Origin: Variovorax paradoxus
Lineage (GTDB): Bacteria > Pseudomonadota > Gammaproteobacteria > Burkholderiales > Burkholderiaceae_C
DNA: 64,000 nucleotides
Assembly (NCBI RefSeq): GCF_000834655.1
Contig: NZ_JXQQ01000033.1
Coordinates: forward strand, 1 to 64,000
Reading direction: 5' to 3'
The notes beneath the pieces were generated by a model. It did no database searches, had not been told where the DNA came from, and saw only the letters and a list, made by a program, of their open reading frames with translations. Position numbers and translations under genes: made by a program. Numbering within the stretch: the stretch's first letter is position 1; every line of letters starts with the position of its first letter. This document shows, in pieces, positions 45,115 through 53,623 of this stretch.

Positions 45115-46047
45115 ATGAGCGCAACAGTCGGTGGTACCACCGCCCTTGGCGACAACGCCGCACGCCAGCTAGCCAATGCCACCAAGACAGTCCCCCAGCT
45201 GGAGACCATCAGCCCGCGCTGGCTGACGCACCTCCTGCAATGGGTGCCGGTGGAGGCGGGCATCTACCGCGTCAACAAGGTCAAGAACCCCGAGTCGATC
45301 AAGGTCACCTGCACCTCGCGCGAAGAAGAGAACCAGCTGCCGCGCACCTTCGTCGACTACGAAGAGAACCCGCGCGAGCACTACCTCAATGCCGTGAGCA
45401 CCGTGCTGGACGTGCACACCCGCATCTCCGACCTCTACAGCAGCCCGCACGACCAGATCAAGGAGCAGCTGCGCCTGACGATCGAGACGATCAAGGAGAA
45501 CCAGGAGAGCGAGCTCATCAACAACCCCGACTACGGCCTCCTGGCCCAGGTGAGCGAAGAGCAGCGCATCTTCCCGCTGACCGGTGCGCCCACGCCCGAC
45601 GACCTGGACGAGCTGCTCACCAAGGTGTGGAAGGAGCCCGCGTTCTTCCTCACGCACCCGCTGGCCATTGCCGCCTTCGGCCGCGAGGCCACGCGCCGCG
45701 GCACGCCGCCGCCGACCGTGAGCCTCTTCGGCTCGCAGTTCATCACCTGGCGCGGCATTCCGCTGATTCCTTCGAACAAGGTGCCGGTCGCCGACGGCAA
45801 GAGCAAGATCCTGCTGCTGCGCGTGGGCGACAAGCGCCAGGGCGTGGTGGGCCTGTTCCAGCCGGGTCTCTCGGGCGAGCAGAGCCCGGGGCTGTCGGTG
45901 CGCTTCATGGGCATCAACAACCACGCGATCGCGTCTTACCTGATCTCGCTGTACTGCTCCCTCGCGGTGCTGACCACCGACGCGCTGGCGGTGCTCGACG
46001 ACGTCGAGATCGGCAAGTACCACGACTATCCCGACACCTACAAGTAA
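45115..46047 (+). CDS. srpI: Family 2A encapsulin shell protein (SrpI-like)
   Basis: A 310-aa HK97-fold shell protein. It resembles SrpI along its length: LANATKTVPQLETISPRWL near 20-38, LQWVPVEAGIYRVNKVK near 41-57, the E-loop region with NPREHYLNAVSTVLDVHTR, and the C-terminal SLYCSLAVLTTDALAVLDDV. There is no cyclic-nucleotide-binding insertion, which makes it Family 2A, not 2B. Family 2A shells are known to be 60-subunit nanocompartments that enclose a cysteine desulfurase; the cargo gene follows 6 nt downstream. The ATG at 45115 is well placed. Confidence 0.95.
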   Translation: MSATVGGTTALGDNAARQLANATKTVPQLETISPRWLTHLLQWVPVEAGIYRVNKVKNPESIKVTCTSREEENQLPRTFVDYEENPREHYLNAVSTVLDVHTRISDLYSSPHDQIKEQLRLTIETIKENQESELINNPDYGLLAQVSEEQRIFPLTGAPTPDDLDELLTKVWKEPAFFLTHPLAIAAFGREATRRGTPPPTVSLFGSQFITWRGIPLIPSNKVPVADGKSKILLLRVGDKRQGVVGLFQPGLSGEQSPGLSVRFMGINNHAIASYLISLYCSLAVLTTDALAVLDDVEIGKYHDYPDTYK

Positions 46048-46053
46048 GCCGCG

Positions 46054-48009
46054 GTGAGCACCCCCACGACTCCGGGCGAGGCGCCGTTCGATCCGGCGAT
46101 CCTCGCGCGCATGGCGAGCGCCATGTTTTCCGCGCTGCCGGGCACGCCGCCGACCTCGTTGCCCGGTGCAGCGAGCGGGCTGGTGCCGGGCGCGCAGTTC
46201 CCCGCCAACATCGCGCCGCCGGGCTCGCCGCTCGTGAGTCCCGCCGGCTTCGGGCCGAGCGTTCCGGGCACGCCGATTCCGCAGGGGCAGATTCCGGGCG
46301 CCAATGTGCTGCCGGCATCGCCGACGCAGCTGCCTTCGCTGGCCAACCGCGCGCCGGCCTTGCTGCCGCATGCGGTGGCGGGCAATGGCGTGCCGGACAA
46401 CGTGTTGTCGGTGGCCCCGGCCTTCGAACCGCGTTCGGGCGGCACGGTGCTGGGCGTGCCGCAGCAGGTCGGTGCGCCTGTTTCGCCTGGTTCGCCTTCC
46501 GCGCCGCAAGCGGCCGCGTCGCCTTTCTACTTCCTGAACAACAGCTACGGCCATCCGGCGGCCGGTGCCAGCGATGGCTTCGCGATTCACGATCCCTTCG
46601 CAGGTCTGGCGGCGCCCACCGCCCAACCCGCGTTGCCACCGAGCCCGCCTTCGGCGCCGGCCGGCCGCGATGCGCAGTTCTACTTCGTCGATGCGGTGCG
46701 CCTGCCCAACGGCTTCGTCACGCCGGCCAAGCCCGACCCGCGCGGCCCCGACGCGGTGCCGCTCGCCGGCAGCGGCCAGCATCCGCCGTTCGACGTCAAC
46801 GCCGTGCGCCGCGACTTCCCGATCCTGCAGGAGCGCGTCAACGGCAAGCAGCTCGTGTGGTTCGACAACGCGGCCACCACGCACAAGCCGCAATCGGTCA
46901 TCGACCGCATCGCGTACTTCTACGCGCACGAGAACTCGAACATCCATCGCGCGGCGCACGAGCTCGCAGCGCGCGCCACAGATGCGTACGAAGGCGCACG
47001 TGAGCGCGTGCGCAAGTTCATCAACGCAGCCGAAGTCGAAGAGGTGATCTTCGTGCGCGGCACCACCGAGGCGATCAACCTCGTGGCCAAGAGCTGGGGC
47101 GGCCAGCACGTGGGCGAGGGCGACGAGATCATCGTCTCCAACCTGGAGCATCACGCCAACATCGTGCCGTGGCAGCAGCTGGCCGCCGCCAAGGGCGCGA
47201 AGCTGCGCGTGATTCCGGTGGACGACTCGGGCCAGGTGCTGCTCGACGAATACCGCAAGCTGCTGAACGACCGCACGAAGATCGTCGCGGTCACGCAGGT
47301 CTCCAACGCGCTCGGCACCGTGGTGCCGGTGAAGGAGATCGTCGAGCTCGCGCATCGTGCGGGCGCCAAGGCATTGGTCGACGGCGCGCAATCGGTCTCG
47401 CACATGCGCGTGGACGTGCAGGACCTGGGCGCCGACTTCTTCGTGTTCTCCGGCCACAAGGTGTTCGGCCCGACCGGCATCGGCGTGGTCTGGGGCAAGC
47501 GCGAGGTGCTGGAAGACATGCCGCCCTGGCAGGGCGGCGGCAACATGATTGCCGACGTGACCTTCGAGAAGACCGTGTTCCAGCCGATCCCCAACAAGTT
47601 CGAGGCCGGCACCGGCAACATCGCCGACGCGGTGGGCCTGGGCGCGGCGATCGACTACGTCAACAAGGTCGGCATCGAGAACATCGCGCGCTACGAGCAC
47701 GACCTCCTGGTGTACGGCATGGCGCAACTCGGTGCCATTCCGGGCGTGCGGCTGATCGGCACGGCGGCCGACAAGGCCAGCGTGATGTCCTTCGTGCTCG
47801 ACGGCTACACCACCGAAGAGGTGGGCCATGCGCTGAACGACGAAGGCATCGCGGTGCGCACGGGGCACCACTGCGCGCAGCCGATCCTGCGGCGCTTCGG
47901 CGTCGAGACGACGGTGCGGCCGTCGCTCGCGTTCTACAACACCTTCGACGAGGTGGACCGCCTGGTGACGGTGGTGCGTCGGTTGGCCGGCCAGCGGCGC
48001 TCGGGCTGA
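46054..48009 (+). CDS. Encapsulin-cargo cysteine desulfurase (SufS-like) with targeting domain
   Basis: A 651-aa protein. Residues 1-245 are a Pro/Ala/Gly-rich region without predicted fold; residues 246-651 are a class II desulfurase. In the latter, Lys469 in FSGHKVFGPTG binds PLP and Cys607 in RTGHHCAQPIL is the catalytic cysteine. The N-terminal region has three recognisable segments: a helix-like DPAILARMASAMFSALPG near 13-30, SPFYFLNN near 156-163 and AQFYFVDAVRLPNG near 207-220. This is the known architecture of Family 2A cargo, where the disordered part binds the inside of the shell. The GTG start at 46054 is 6 nt after the shell gene. It releases sulfur from cysteine. Confidence 0.95.
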   Translation: MSTPTTPGEAPFDPAILARMASAMFSALPGTPPTSLPGAASGLVPGAQFPANIAPPGSPLVSPAGFGPSVPGTPIPQGQIPGANVLPASPTQLPSLANRAPALLPHAVAGNGVPDNVLSVAPAFEPRSGGTVLGVPQQVGAPVSPGSPSAPQAAASPFYFLNNSYGHPAAGASDGFAIHDPFAGLAAPTAQPALPPSPPSAPAGRDAQFYFVDAVRLPNGFVTPAKPDPRGPDAVPLAGSGQHPPFDVNAVRRDFPILQERVNGKQLVWFDNAATTHKPQSVIDRIAYFYAHENSNIHRAAHELAARATDAYEGARERVRKFINAAEVEEVIFVRGTTEAINLVAKSWGGQHVGEGDEIIVSNLEHHANIVPWQQLAAAKGAKLRVIPVDDSGQVLLDEYRKLLNDRTKIVAVTQVSNALGTVVPVKEIVELAHRAGAKALVDGAQSVSHMRVDVQDLGADFFVFSGHKVFGPTGIGVVWGKREVLEDMPPWQGGGNMIADVTFEKTVFQPIPNKFEAGTGNIADAVGLGAAIDYVNKVGIENIARYEHDLLVYGMAQLGAIPGVRLIGTAADKASVMSFVLDGYTTEEVGHALNDEGIAVRTGHHCAQPILRRFGVETTVRPSLAFYNTFDEVDRLVTVVRRLAGQRRSG

Positions 48010-48022
48010 GACCTTCTACGTC

Positions 48023-48051
48023 CGGCGGCACGGCGTCGGCGCCTGCCGCCG
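48023..48051 (+). terminator. Hairpin after the encapsulin operon
   Basis: CGGCGGCA and TGCCGCCG form a perfect 8-nt stem around a 13-nt loop, 13 nt after the desulfurase stop codon. No T-run follows, so it may be a processing or Rho-linked end instead of an intrinsic terminator. Confidence 0.4.
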
Positions 48052-48090
48052 AACGGCAGGGCGGCCATCCGCCGAGGGCGTTATGCTGCG

Positions 48091-48111
48091 CAACATTGTT
48101 AAACAATGTTG
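48091..48111. promoter_or_regulatory. Perfect 21-bp palindromic operator
   Basis: CAACATTGTT and AACAATGTTG form 10-bp arms around a central A. The site ends 10 bp before the ATG of the halogenase-like gene, so it covers the ribosome-binding area or start of the transcript. The TTGTT/AACAA half-sites are what MarR- or TetR-like dimers bind. No such regulator gene lies in the window. Confidence 0.7.
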
Positions 48112-48121
48112 TACAGCCTGA

Positions 48122-49480
48122 ATGTCCCTCCCGACTGAAGCCATCGAACCCAGCCCGGCCACGAACGAATCCTGCGACGTGATCGTGATCGGCGGCGGCC
48201 CCGCCGGGTCGACCGTGGCGGCGCTGCTGGCGCAACAGGGCCGCCATGTGGTGCTGCTGGAGAAGGCGCACCACCCACGCTTTCACATCGGCGAATCGCT
48301 GCTGCCTGCCAACGTCGAGTTGTTCGACAGGCTCGGCGTGCGCGACCAGGTCGAGAAGATCGGCATGCCGAAATTCGGCATCGAGTTCGTCTCGCCCGAC
48401 CATGAGCACCGCAGCTACGTGGACTTCGCCGAGGGCTGGGACAAGTCGCTCGACTCCGCATGGCAGGTGCGCCGCTCGGAGCTGGACGAACTGCTGTTCC
48501 GCAACGCCGCCACGCGCGGCGCCCAGGCGATCGAAGGCTGCAAGGTGCGCGACGTGGCGTTCGATGCCGACGGCGCGACCGTCCAGGCCGAGATGGACGA
48601 CGGCGCCAGGCGCAACTGGCGCGCCCGATTCGTGGTCGATGCGACCGGCCGCGACACGCTCCTGGCCAACAAATTCCGCTGCAAGGAAAAGAACCCCGAC
48701 CACAACAGCACCGCCGTCTTCGGCCACTTCACCAACGCCGAGCGGCTGGAGGGCAAGAAGGAAGGCAACATCAGCATCTGCTGGTTTCCGCATGGCTGGT
48801 TCTGGTTCATTCCGCTGGCCGACGGCACCACCAGCGTGGGTGCGGTCTGCTGGCCGTATTACCTCAAGACGCGCGACAAGCCGCTGAAGGATTTCTTCTA
48901 CGACACCATCGCCACCTGCCCGGTGCTGGTGGAGCGCCTGAAGAACGCCACGCTGGTCGACGACGCGGTGCATGCCACCGGCAACTTCTCGTACTCGAGC
49001 ACGCACGCGACGGGCGACCGCTACCTGCTGCTGGGCGATGCCTTCACCTTCATCGATCCGATGTTCTCCTCGGGCGTTTACCTGGCAATGCACAGCGCCT
49101 TCGACGGCGCCGAGCTCGTGGCCACCGCGCTCGACCGGCCGGCCGAACTGGCCACCGCCCGGCAGGGCTTCGAGGCCATGATGCGCAAGGGCCCGCGCGA
49201 ATACTCGTGGTTCATCTACCGCGTGACCAACCCGACCATCCGCGACATGTTCATGCACCCGGGCAATCCGTTCCGGGTGAAGGAGGCGCTGATGTCGCTG
49301 CTGGCCGGCGACATCTACAAGGGCACGCCGATGTGGGGCGCGCTGCGCATGTTCAAGGTGCTGTACTACGGCATCTCGCTCGCGAACTTCCGCCGCACCT
49401 GGGCCGGGTGGAAGCGGCACCGCTTCAACACGCGTGACATGGGCGCGCTGAAGGGCGAGACGATCCTCAAGTCGGAGTAG
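48122..49480 (+). CDS. FAD-dependent oxidoreductase, flavin-halogenase-like
   Basis: A 452-aa flavoprotein with GGGPAG at 24-29 (FAD binding), HPRFHIGESLLP near 51-62 and WFWFIP at 226-231, which fits the W-x-W-x-I-P signature of flavin-dependent halogenases. VDATGRD near 172-178 and LLGDAFTFIDPMFSSGVYLA are shared with geranylgeranyl-reductase and halogenase families. Lys84, about 25 residues after the HIGES motif, is a possible counterpart of the halogenase active-site lysine. Halogenation is therefore possible but not proven; an oxidoreductase on a lipid or aromatic is the alternative. No biosynthetic cluster adjoins it. Confidence 0.78.
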   Translation: MSLPTEAIEPSPATNESCDVIVIGGGPAGSTVAALLAQQGRHVVLLEKAHHPRFHIGESLLPANVELFDRLGVRDQVEKIGMPKFGIEFVSPDHEHRSYVDFAEGWDKSLDSAWQVRRSELDELLFRNAATRGAQAIEGCKVRDVAFDADGATVQAEMDDGARRNWRARFVVDATGRDTLLANKFRCKEKNPDHNSTAVFGHFTNAERLEGKKEGNISICWFPHGWFWFIPLADGTTSVGAVCWPYYLKTRDKPLKDFFYDTIATCPVLVERLKNATLVDDAVHATGNFSYSSTHATGDRYLLLGDAFTFIDPMFSSGVYLAMHSAFDGAELVATALDRPAELATARQGFEAMMRKGPREYSWFIYRVTNPTIRDMFMHPGNPFRVKEALMSLLAGDIYKGTPMWGALRMFKVLYYGISLANFRRTWAGWKRHRFNTRDMGALKGETILKSE

Positions 49481-49487
49481 CGACGGC

Positions 49488-50198
49488 TCAGGCCTGCGGG
49501 CCCGACAGCATGCCCATGCCGCTGGCATTCCATGCGTTGCCCGATGCCCGCAGCGTCGCCACCGCATGCGCCACGCCCAGCCCCGGGCTGCTGAGAACAT
49601 CGACGCCGAGGTCGGCAAGCAGCGGCGTCACCGGCGCCATCGAGGCCTGCGCGAGCACCACCACATCGGCCTTGCCGACCGCGCCGCGGATCGCCGCGGC
49701 CAGCGTCTCCACATAGCGCCCGGTGTCTCCGGCCTGGAAATGCGCCCATGCCTCGTCCACGAGCAGCGCGCTCGGCCGGGTGCCGACGCCGGCCTGCGTC
49801 GCCGCCGAGACAATCAATGCCGTCGTCGGCTCCAGCGTGCTTTCGACGGCCGCGACGATCAGCACGCGCGGGCCGGTGCGCACCGCGCGGTCGGCCATGG
49901 CGCGGTCGATGCGCAGGGCCGAGAAGGCGCCGCCGGTGGGGGTCTTCTCGGCGATGCCGCCGATGGTGGAGCAGGTGCACACGACCACCGCGGCGCCGTC
50001 CGCTGCCGCCTCGCGCATGGCATCGTGCACGCGCCCGACCAGCGCCGCGTTGGCGATGCCCACGACGCGCGCGTCGTCCAGTAATTCCTCCATCACCAGG
50101 TGGCGCACCTCGAGATCGGGCGCAACGTCGCGCACCAGCCGCCCGAAGGTCTGCACATGCGGCTGCGCCGTGTGGAGGAAGGCGAGCGCGTCGGCCAT
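49488..50198 (-). CDS. Aspartate/glutamate racemase family protein
   Basis: A 236-aa protein with the Asp/Glu/hydantoin racemase fold. The first catalytic cysteine is in VVVCTCSTIGGIAE near 74-87. At the position where two-base racemases have the second cysteine, this chain reads VLAQASMAPVTP, with no Cys. It is therefore more like arylmalonate-decarboxylase or maleate-isomerase-type relatives with one base, or has lost racemisation. It is 5 nt behind the panE-like gene. Confidence 0.75.
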   Translation of the reverse strand: MADALAFLHTAQPHVQTFGRLVRDVAPDLEVRHLVMEELLDDARVVGIANAALVGRVHDAMREAAADGAAVVVCTCSTIGGIAEKTPTGGAFSALRIDRAMADRAVRTGPRVLIVAAVESTLEPTTALIVSAATQAGVGTRPSALLVDEAWAHFQAGDTGRYVETLAAAIRGAVGKADVVVLAQASMAPVTPLLADLGVDVLSSPGLGVAHAVATLRASGNAWNASGMGMLSGPQA

Positions 50199-50203
50199 GG
50201 ATC

Positions 50204-51145
50204 TCAGCTGGCCTCGCGGGCGCGCTTGGCCTCGTAGGCCTTGAGGTGGACGTAGGCGGTGCGCAGCACCGAGGGCACCGGCGAATCGCCTGAATTGCTT
50301 TTGGGCGCGCGGCCGAGGAGGTCGCCGACGATGTGATCGGCCTCGACCGCCGCGCCGCGCACGATGTCCTTGTACATCGATGCGGTCATCGGCGAGCCGG
50401 CCGTCGTCACCACGGCACGGCCGCGCTGGATGGCGGCGGGGCGCGGCGCGAAGCCGTTGTGCGCGGCGATGGCGCAGCACTCGTCGAAGATCGAGAGCGC
50501 CACGTCCTGCCCGCCGGCCGCGACGATGTCGCCGATGGAGGCGCGCATCAGGCTCGTGAGGCCCGCCGCTGAGGCGATGAAGACCCACTTCTCCCACATG
50601 TCCTGCCCGATGGTCTCGCTGGCGGTGGCGTCGAACTTCGCGCCCGCGAACTGGGCTGCGATCGCATCCACGCGCGCCGAACGCCCGCCGGCGCGCTCGC
50701 CGTAGCTCAGGCCGTGCATGTCGTTCAGGTGCAGCACGCGGCCGTCGTCGTCCAGCGTGGCCGAGATCATGCAGAGGCCGCCGAGCACGCGCTCGTTGCC
50801 GAAGCGTTCGGCCAGCTGGTCGATGTGCTTCATGCCATTGAGGAGCGGGAGGATCACGGTGTCCGGGCCGACCGCGGGCGCGAACGAATCCATCGTCGAT
50901 TCGAGGTCGTAGGCCTTGCTGCCGACGACGACCACGTCATAGGGGCCGTCGATGTTCTCGGCCAGCACGTGCTTCGGTGCGGGAAGTTCGAGGTTGCCGA
51001 AGGGGCTCTGAACCACCAGCCCGGTTTTCGCGAGCTGCGCCGCGCGGCGCGGACGAAGAAGAAAGGTCACATCGCGCCCCGCCTCCAGCAGACGGCCGCC
51101 GAAATAACCACCGAGTGCACCGGCACCCACCACCAGGAATCTCAT
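50204..51145 (-). CDS. 2-dehydropantoate 2-reductase family protein
   Basis: A 313-aa ketopantoate-reductase-type enzyme. The nucleotide-binding motif is FLVVGAGALGGYFGGRLLEAG at the start, followed by VVVVGSKAYDLESTM, LNGMKHIDQLAERFG with the conserved Asn and Lys, and the C-terminal GSPMTASMYKDIVRG with the DMRP-like catalytic part. The family includes PanE and reductases of other 2-keto acids. No other pantothenate genes are near, so the substrate is uncertain. Confidence 0.85.
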   Translation of the reverse strand: MRFLVVGAGALGGYFGGRLLEAGRDVTFLLRPRRAAQLAKTGLVVQSPFGNLELPAPKHVLAENIDGPYDVVVVGSKAYDLESTMDSFAPAVGPDTVILPLLNGMKHIDQLAERFGNERVLGGLCMISATLDDDGRVLHLNDMHGLSYGERAGGRSARVDAIAAQFAGAKFDATASETIGQDMWEKWVFIASAAGLTSLMRASIGDIVAAGGQDVALSIFDECCAIAAHNGFAPRPAAIQRGRAVVTTAGSPMTASMYKDIVRGAAVEADHIVGDLLGRAPKSNSGDSPVPSVLRTAYVHLKAYEAKRAREAS

Positions 51146-51208
51146 CGCGCATCACTCCGGAAATCAAGAAGATCGGAGCGATGATGCCCGCGTTCGCGCC
51201 GGCTCGCT

Positions 51209-52429
51209 CTAGGCAGTTTCCTTCTCCAGCAGGCGCTGTCGGGCAAAGGGGCGCAGGTCGAGGCCGTGGGAAATACCGCGGCCCAATACCCGGTCGGCAA
51301 TGGCTTCGCCCAGGCCCGCCGAATGCTTGAAGCCGTGGCCGGAGCACGCCGAGGCGATCAGCACGTTCGGCAAGCCGTCGAGCGCATCGATCACGAAGCG
51401 GCGGTCGGGCGTCACGGTGTACATGCAGGCGCGGGCCTTGAGCGCGCGGCCGTCGATCTGCGGGAAGCGGCCGGCGACTCGTTCGCGGTACATCGCGGCG
51501 CTTTCCTCGGGGCTCACGCTGCGGTCGATCGTGTCGGGCGTGGTGGCGGCCACGTATTGCTCCGTTGCGACCTTGAGCGCCGGTTGCGCCGTGTCCGAAG
51601 ACGGAAAGCCGTACATGTAGTCTTCCTGCCCGTCGCCGAACATCCAGATGAAGATCGGGAAGCGGCCGGGCGAGAAGTCGGCGGCGGCGCCGCCGGTGTC
51701 GAACCAGTGCATCACCTGCCGGTGTACTGAAAAGTTCGCTTGCCAGTCGGCGCGGGCCTGCCGTCCGAGGAATTCCGGCAGCCAGGCGCCCGCGGCGATC
51801 ACGACGCGGTCGGCCGTGAAGCTGGCAGCATCGGTGCGCACGCGGACCGTGTCGCCGTTGCCGACCGGCTCGACGGACTGCACGCGTTCGCCGGTGCGCG
51901 TCTGCGCCCCCGAGGCGCGGGCCACCGCGAGCTGCGCGCCGATGGCGTCTTCGGGCCGCACGAAGCCGGCATCGCGCTCGTGGTAGCCGATCTCGTCGCC
52001 CTGCAGGTTGAACTGCGGAAAGCGCGCGCGGATGCCGGCTGCGTCGAGCACTTCGTGCGCGATGCCGAAGCGCTCGGCGGAGGCGATGGTCCGCCGCACG
52101 AAGTCGGATTTGCCGTGGTGCTCGGCCACGCGGTCGCGCGGCGCGAGGATGAGGCCGCCCGTGGTGGTCATGAGCGCCTTGCCGGTGCGGGCTTCGAGCT
52201 CGCGCCAGATCGCGTGCGAGCGCTGCACGAAGGGCACGTACTCGTCGCCTTCGCCGACCGCCAGGCGCGTGATGCGCGAGTCGCCGTGCGAGGAGCCCTG
52301 GTCGTGCGGCGGCGCGAACTGGTCGATGCCCAGCACGCGGGCCCCGCGCTGCGAGAGTTGGTAGAGCGTGGCCGCGCCGAGGGCGCCGAGGCCGACGACG
52401 ATGACGTCGTAGTGAGAGTTCTGGGTCAC
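51209..52429 (-). CDS. solA: N-methyltryptophan oxidase/monomeric sarcosine oxidase family flavoprotein
   Basis: A 406-aa flavoprotein oxidase. It begins DVIVVGLGALGAATLYQLS (FAD binding) and has GSSHGDSRITRLAVGEGDEYV, the conserved SolA/MSOX motif. Cys335 in ARACMYTVTPD matches the cysteine that covalently binds FAD in MSOX and MTOX. SGHGFKHSAGLGEAIADRVL is the C-terminal motif. It oxidises an N-methyl or cyclic amino acid. The start is the ATG at 52429, with the sulfonate-type binding protein ending 13 nt upstream. Confidence 0.88.
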   Translation of the reverse strand: MTQNSHYDVIVVGLGALGAATLYQLSQRGARVLGIDQFAPPHDQGSSHGDSRITRLAVGEGDEYVPFVQRSHAIWRELEARTGKALMTTTGGLILAPRDRVAEHHGKSDFVRRTIASAERFGIAHEVLDAAGIRARFPQFNLQGDEIGYHERDAGFVRPEDAIGAQLAVARASGAQTRTGERVQSVEPVGNGDTVRVRTDAASFTADRVVIAAGAWLPEFLGRQARADWQANFSVHRQVMHWFDTGGAAADFSPGRFPIFIWMFGDGQEDYMYGFPSSDTAQPALKVATEQYVAATTPDTIDRSVSPEESAAMYRERVAGRFPQIDGRALKARACMYTVTPDRRFVIDALDGLPNVLIASACSGHGFKHSAGLGEAIADRVLGRGISHGLDLRPFARQRLLEKETA

Positions 52430-52442
52430 GGTGGCGGGTGCG

Positions 52443-53426
52443 TCAGACGAGGTCCAGGTCCAGGAAGGCTTCCTTCACCTCGATCGGTTTGGGTATGAGC
52501 TTGAGCTGCGCGAACACGTCGGCCAGCCCCTGTTGCTCCTGGGCGATGGCCGGCGTGAGCGCGACCGCGCCATATTGGCGTCGTTCGGTCGCGAGCGCCA
52601 GTACCTTGGGCTCCACCTTCAGCTGCGGCGCCAGCGTGGCGACCACGTCGGCGGGATGCGCCTGCGCCCACTCGTTGGCCTTGCGCAGTTCGGTGAACAC
52701 GGTGCGCAGCAGTTCCTGGTTGGCGCGTGCGAAGCCGGGCTGCGCGAAGTGGTAGGTGCGGTTGCCGCTGAGGCCCGTGCCGTCGAACAGCAGGCGCGAG
52801 TCGGTCGCCACCTGCGCGCCCGCAAGGAACGGGTCCCACAGGCCGATGGCCGCGACGCTGCCCGACTGGTAGGCGGCCACCGTGTCGGAGGCGGTGACGA
52901 TGTAGACCGGATCGATGTCTTCGTAGCGCAGCCCCGCGGCCTCCAGCGCACGGATCAGCACGTACTGCGTGTTGTAGCCCCGGCCGGTGACCACCTTCTT
53001 GCCGCGCAGGTCGCGCACGCTGCGGATCGGCGATTCGCGCGGCACCAGGAAGCCGACGCCGCGGGGGTAGGGGCTTTCCGCCGCCAGGTAGGCAAGGCCT
53101 TTGCCGCTGGCCTGCTGGAACACGCCGATGCCATCGGAGGCATGGCCGAAATCGATGGCGCCCGCAGCCAGTGCTTCTGACAACTGGCTGCCGCCCAGGA
53201 ACTCGGCCCACTCGACCTTCACGCCGCTGGGGGCGAGCGCCTTCTCCAGTTGGCCGGTGCCCTTGAGGATGTTGAGCGTGTTGAACTTCTGGTAGCCGAT
53301 GCGCAGGAGCTTGGCGCGCGACTGGGCGAACAGCGGTGCGCAGGTCGCGATGGCCGCGGCACCGGCGCCGGCACGAAGAAGGAGGCGCCGCGACACGGCG
53401 GACGATGACAGTGGGTTGGGATGCAT
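52443..53426 (-). CDS. SsuA-like ABC binding protein (fourth paralogue)
   Basis: A 327-aa binding protein with signal peptide (SRRLLLRAGAGAAAIATCAP, about 12-31; possibly Tat). It shares RIGYQKFNTLNILKGTGQLE and GLWDPFLAGAQ with the SsuA family, but its ligand loops differ (GHASDGIGVFQQASG, VVTGRGYNTQYVLI). No permease or ATPase adjoins, and the flavin oxidase follows on the same strand. It may supply a nitrogen or sulfur compound handled by that enzyme. The ATG at 53426 is used. Confidence 0.85.
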   Translation of the reverse strand: MHPNPLSSSAVSRRLLLRAGAGAAAIATCAPLFAQSRAKLLRIGYQKFNTLNILKGTGQLEKALAPSGVKVEWAEFLGGSQLSEALAAGAIDFGHASDGIGVFQQASGKGLAYLAAESPYPRGVGFLVPRESPIRSVRDLRGKKVVTGRGYNTQYVLIRALEAAGLRYEDIDPVYIVTASDTVAAYQSGSVAAIGLWDPFLAGAQVATDSRLLFDGTGLSGNRTYHFAQPGFARANQELLRTVFTELRKANEWAQAHPADVVATLAPQLKVEPKVLALATERRQYGAVALTPAIAQEQQGLADVFAQLKLIPKPIEVKEAFLDLDLV

Positions 53427-53623
53427 GGCGTTGGCGCGCGGTGCGCGGCAAAAGAAGTTGGCGGAAGGCCGGCGACTGTAGAGGCCGGCCGCATGCCGCG
53501 CCACGAAGCTTTTTTCATTAGTTCATGCCCAAGTCACGAGGGCATATGCAAGCGGAATCTGCTTCGTTGGCGCGGGCGAGCGTGCTGCCTAGAGTCGCGC
53601 CTTTCCATTTCCGAAGAGCAGGC
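53427..53623. promoter_or_regulatory. Divergent promoter region
   Basis: The 197-bp gap between two divergent binding-protein genes contains an AT-rich stretch (53508-53525) and an inverted repeat ATGCCC (53525-53530) / GGGCAT (53540-53545) with a 9-bp spacer. It probably holds both promoters. No known operator pattern is recognised. Confidence 0.35.

Noticed and set aside
45169..47871. A 900-codon open frame on the minus strand
   Set aside because: It is antisense to the encapsulin and desulfurase genes and His/Arg/Val-rich as expected from GC-rich codon shadows.
48122..49480. Annotation as a confirmed tryptophan halogenase
   Set aside because: Motifs fit the wider halogenase/geranylgeranyl reductase superfamily, but substrate residues cannot be verified; kept as halogenase-like.
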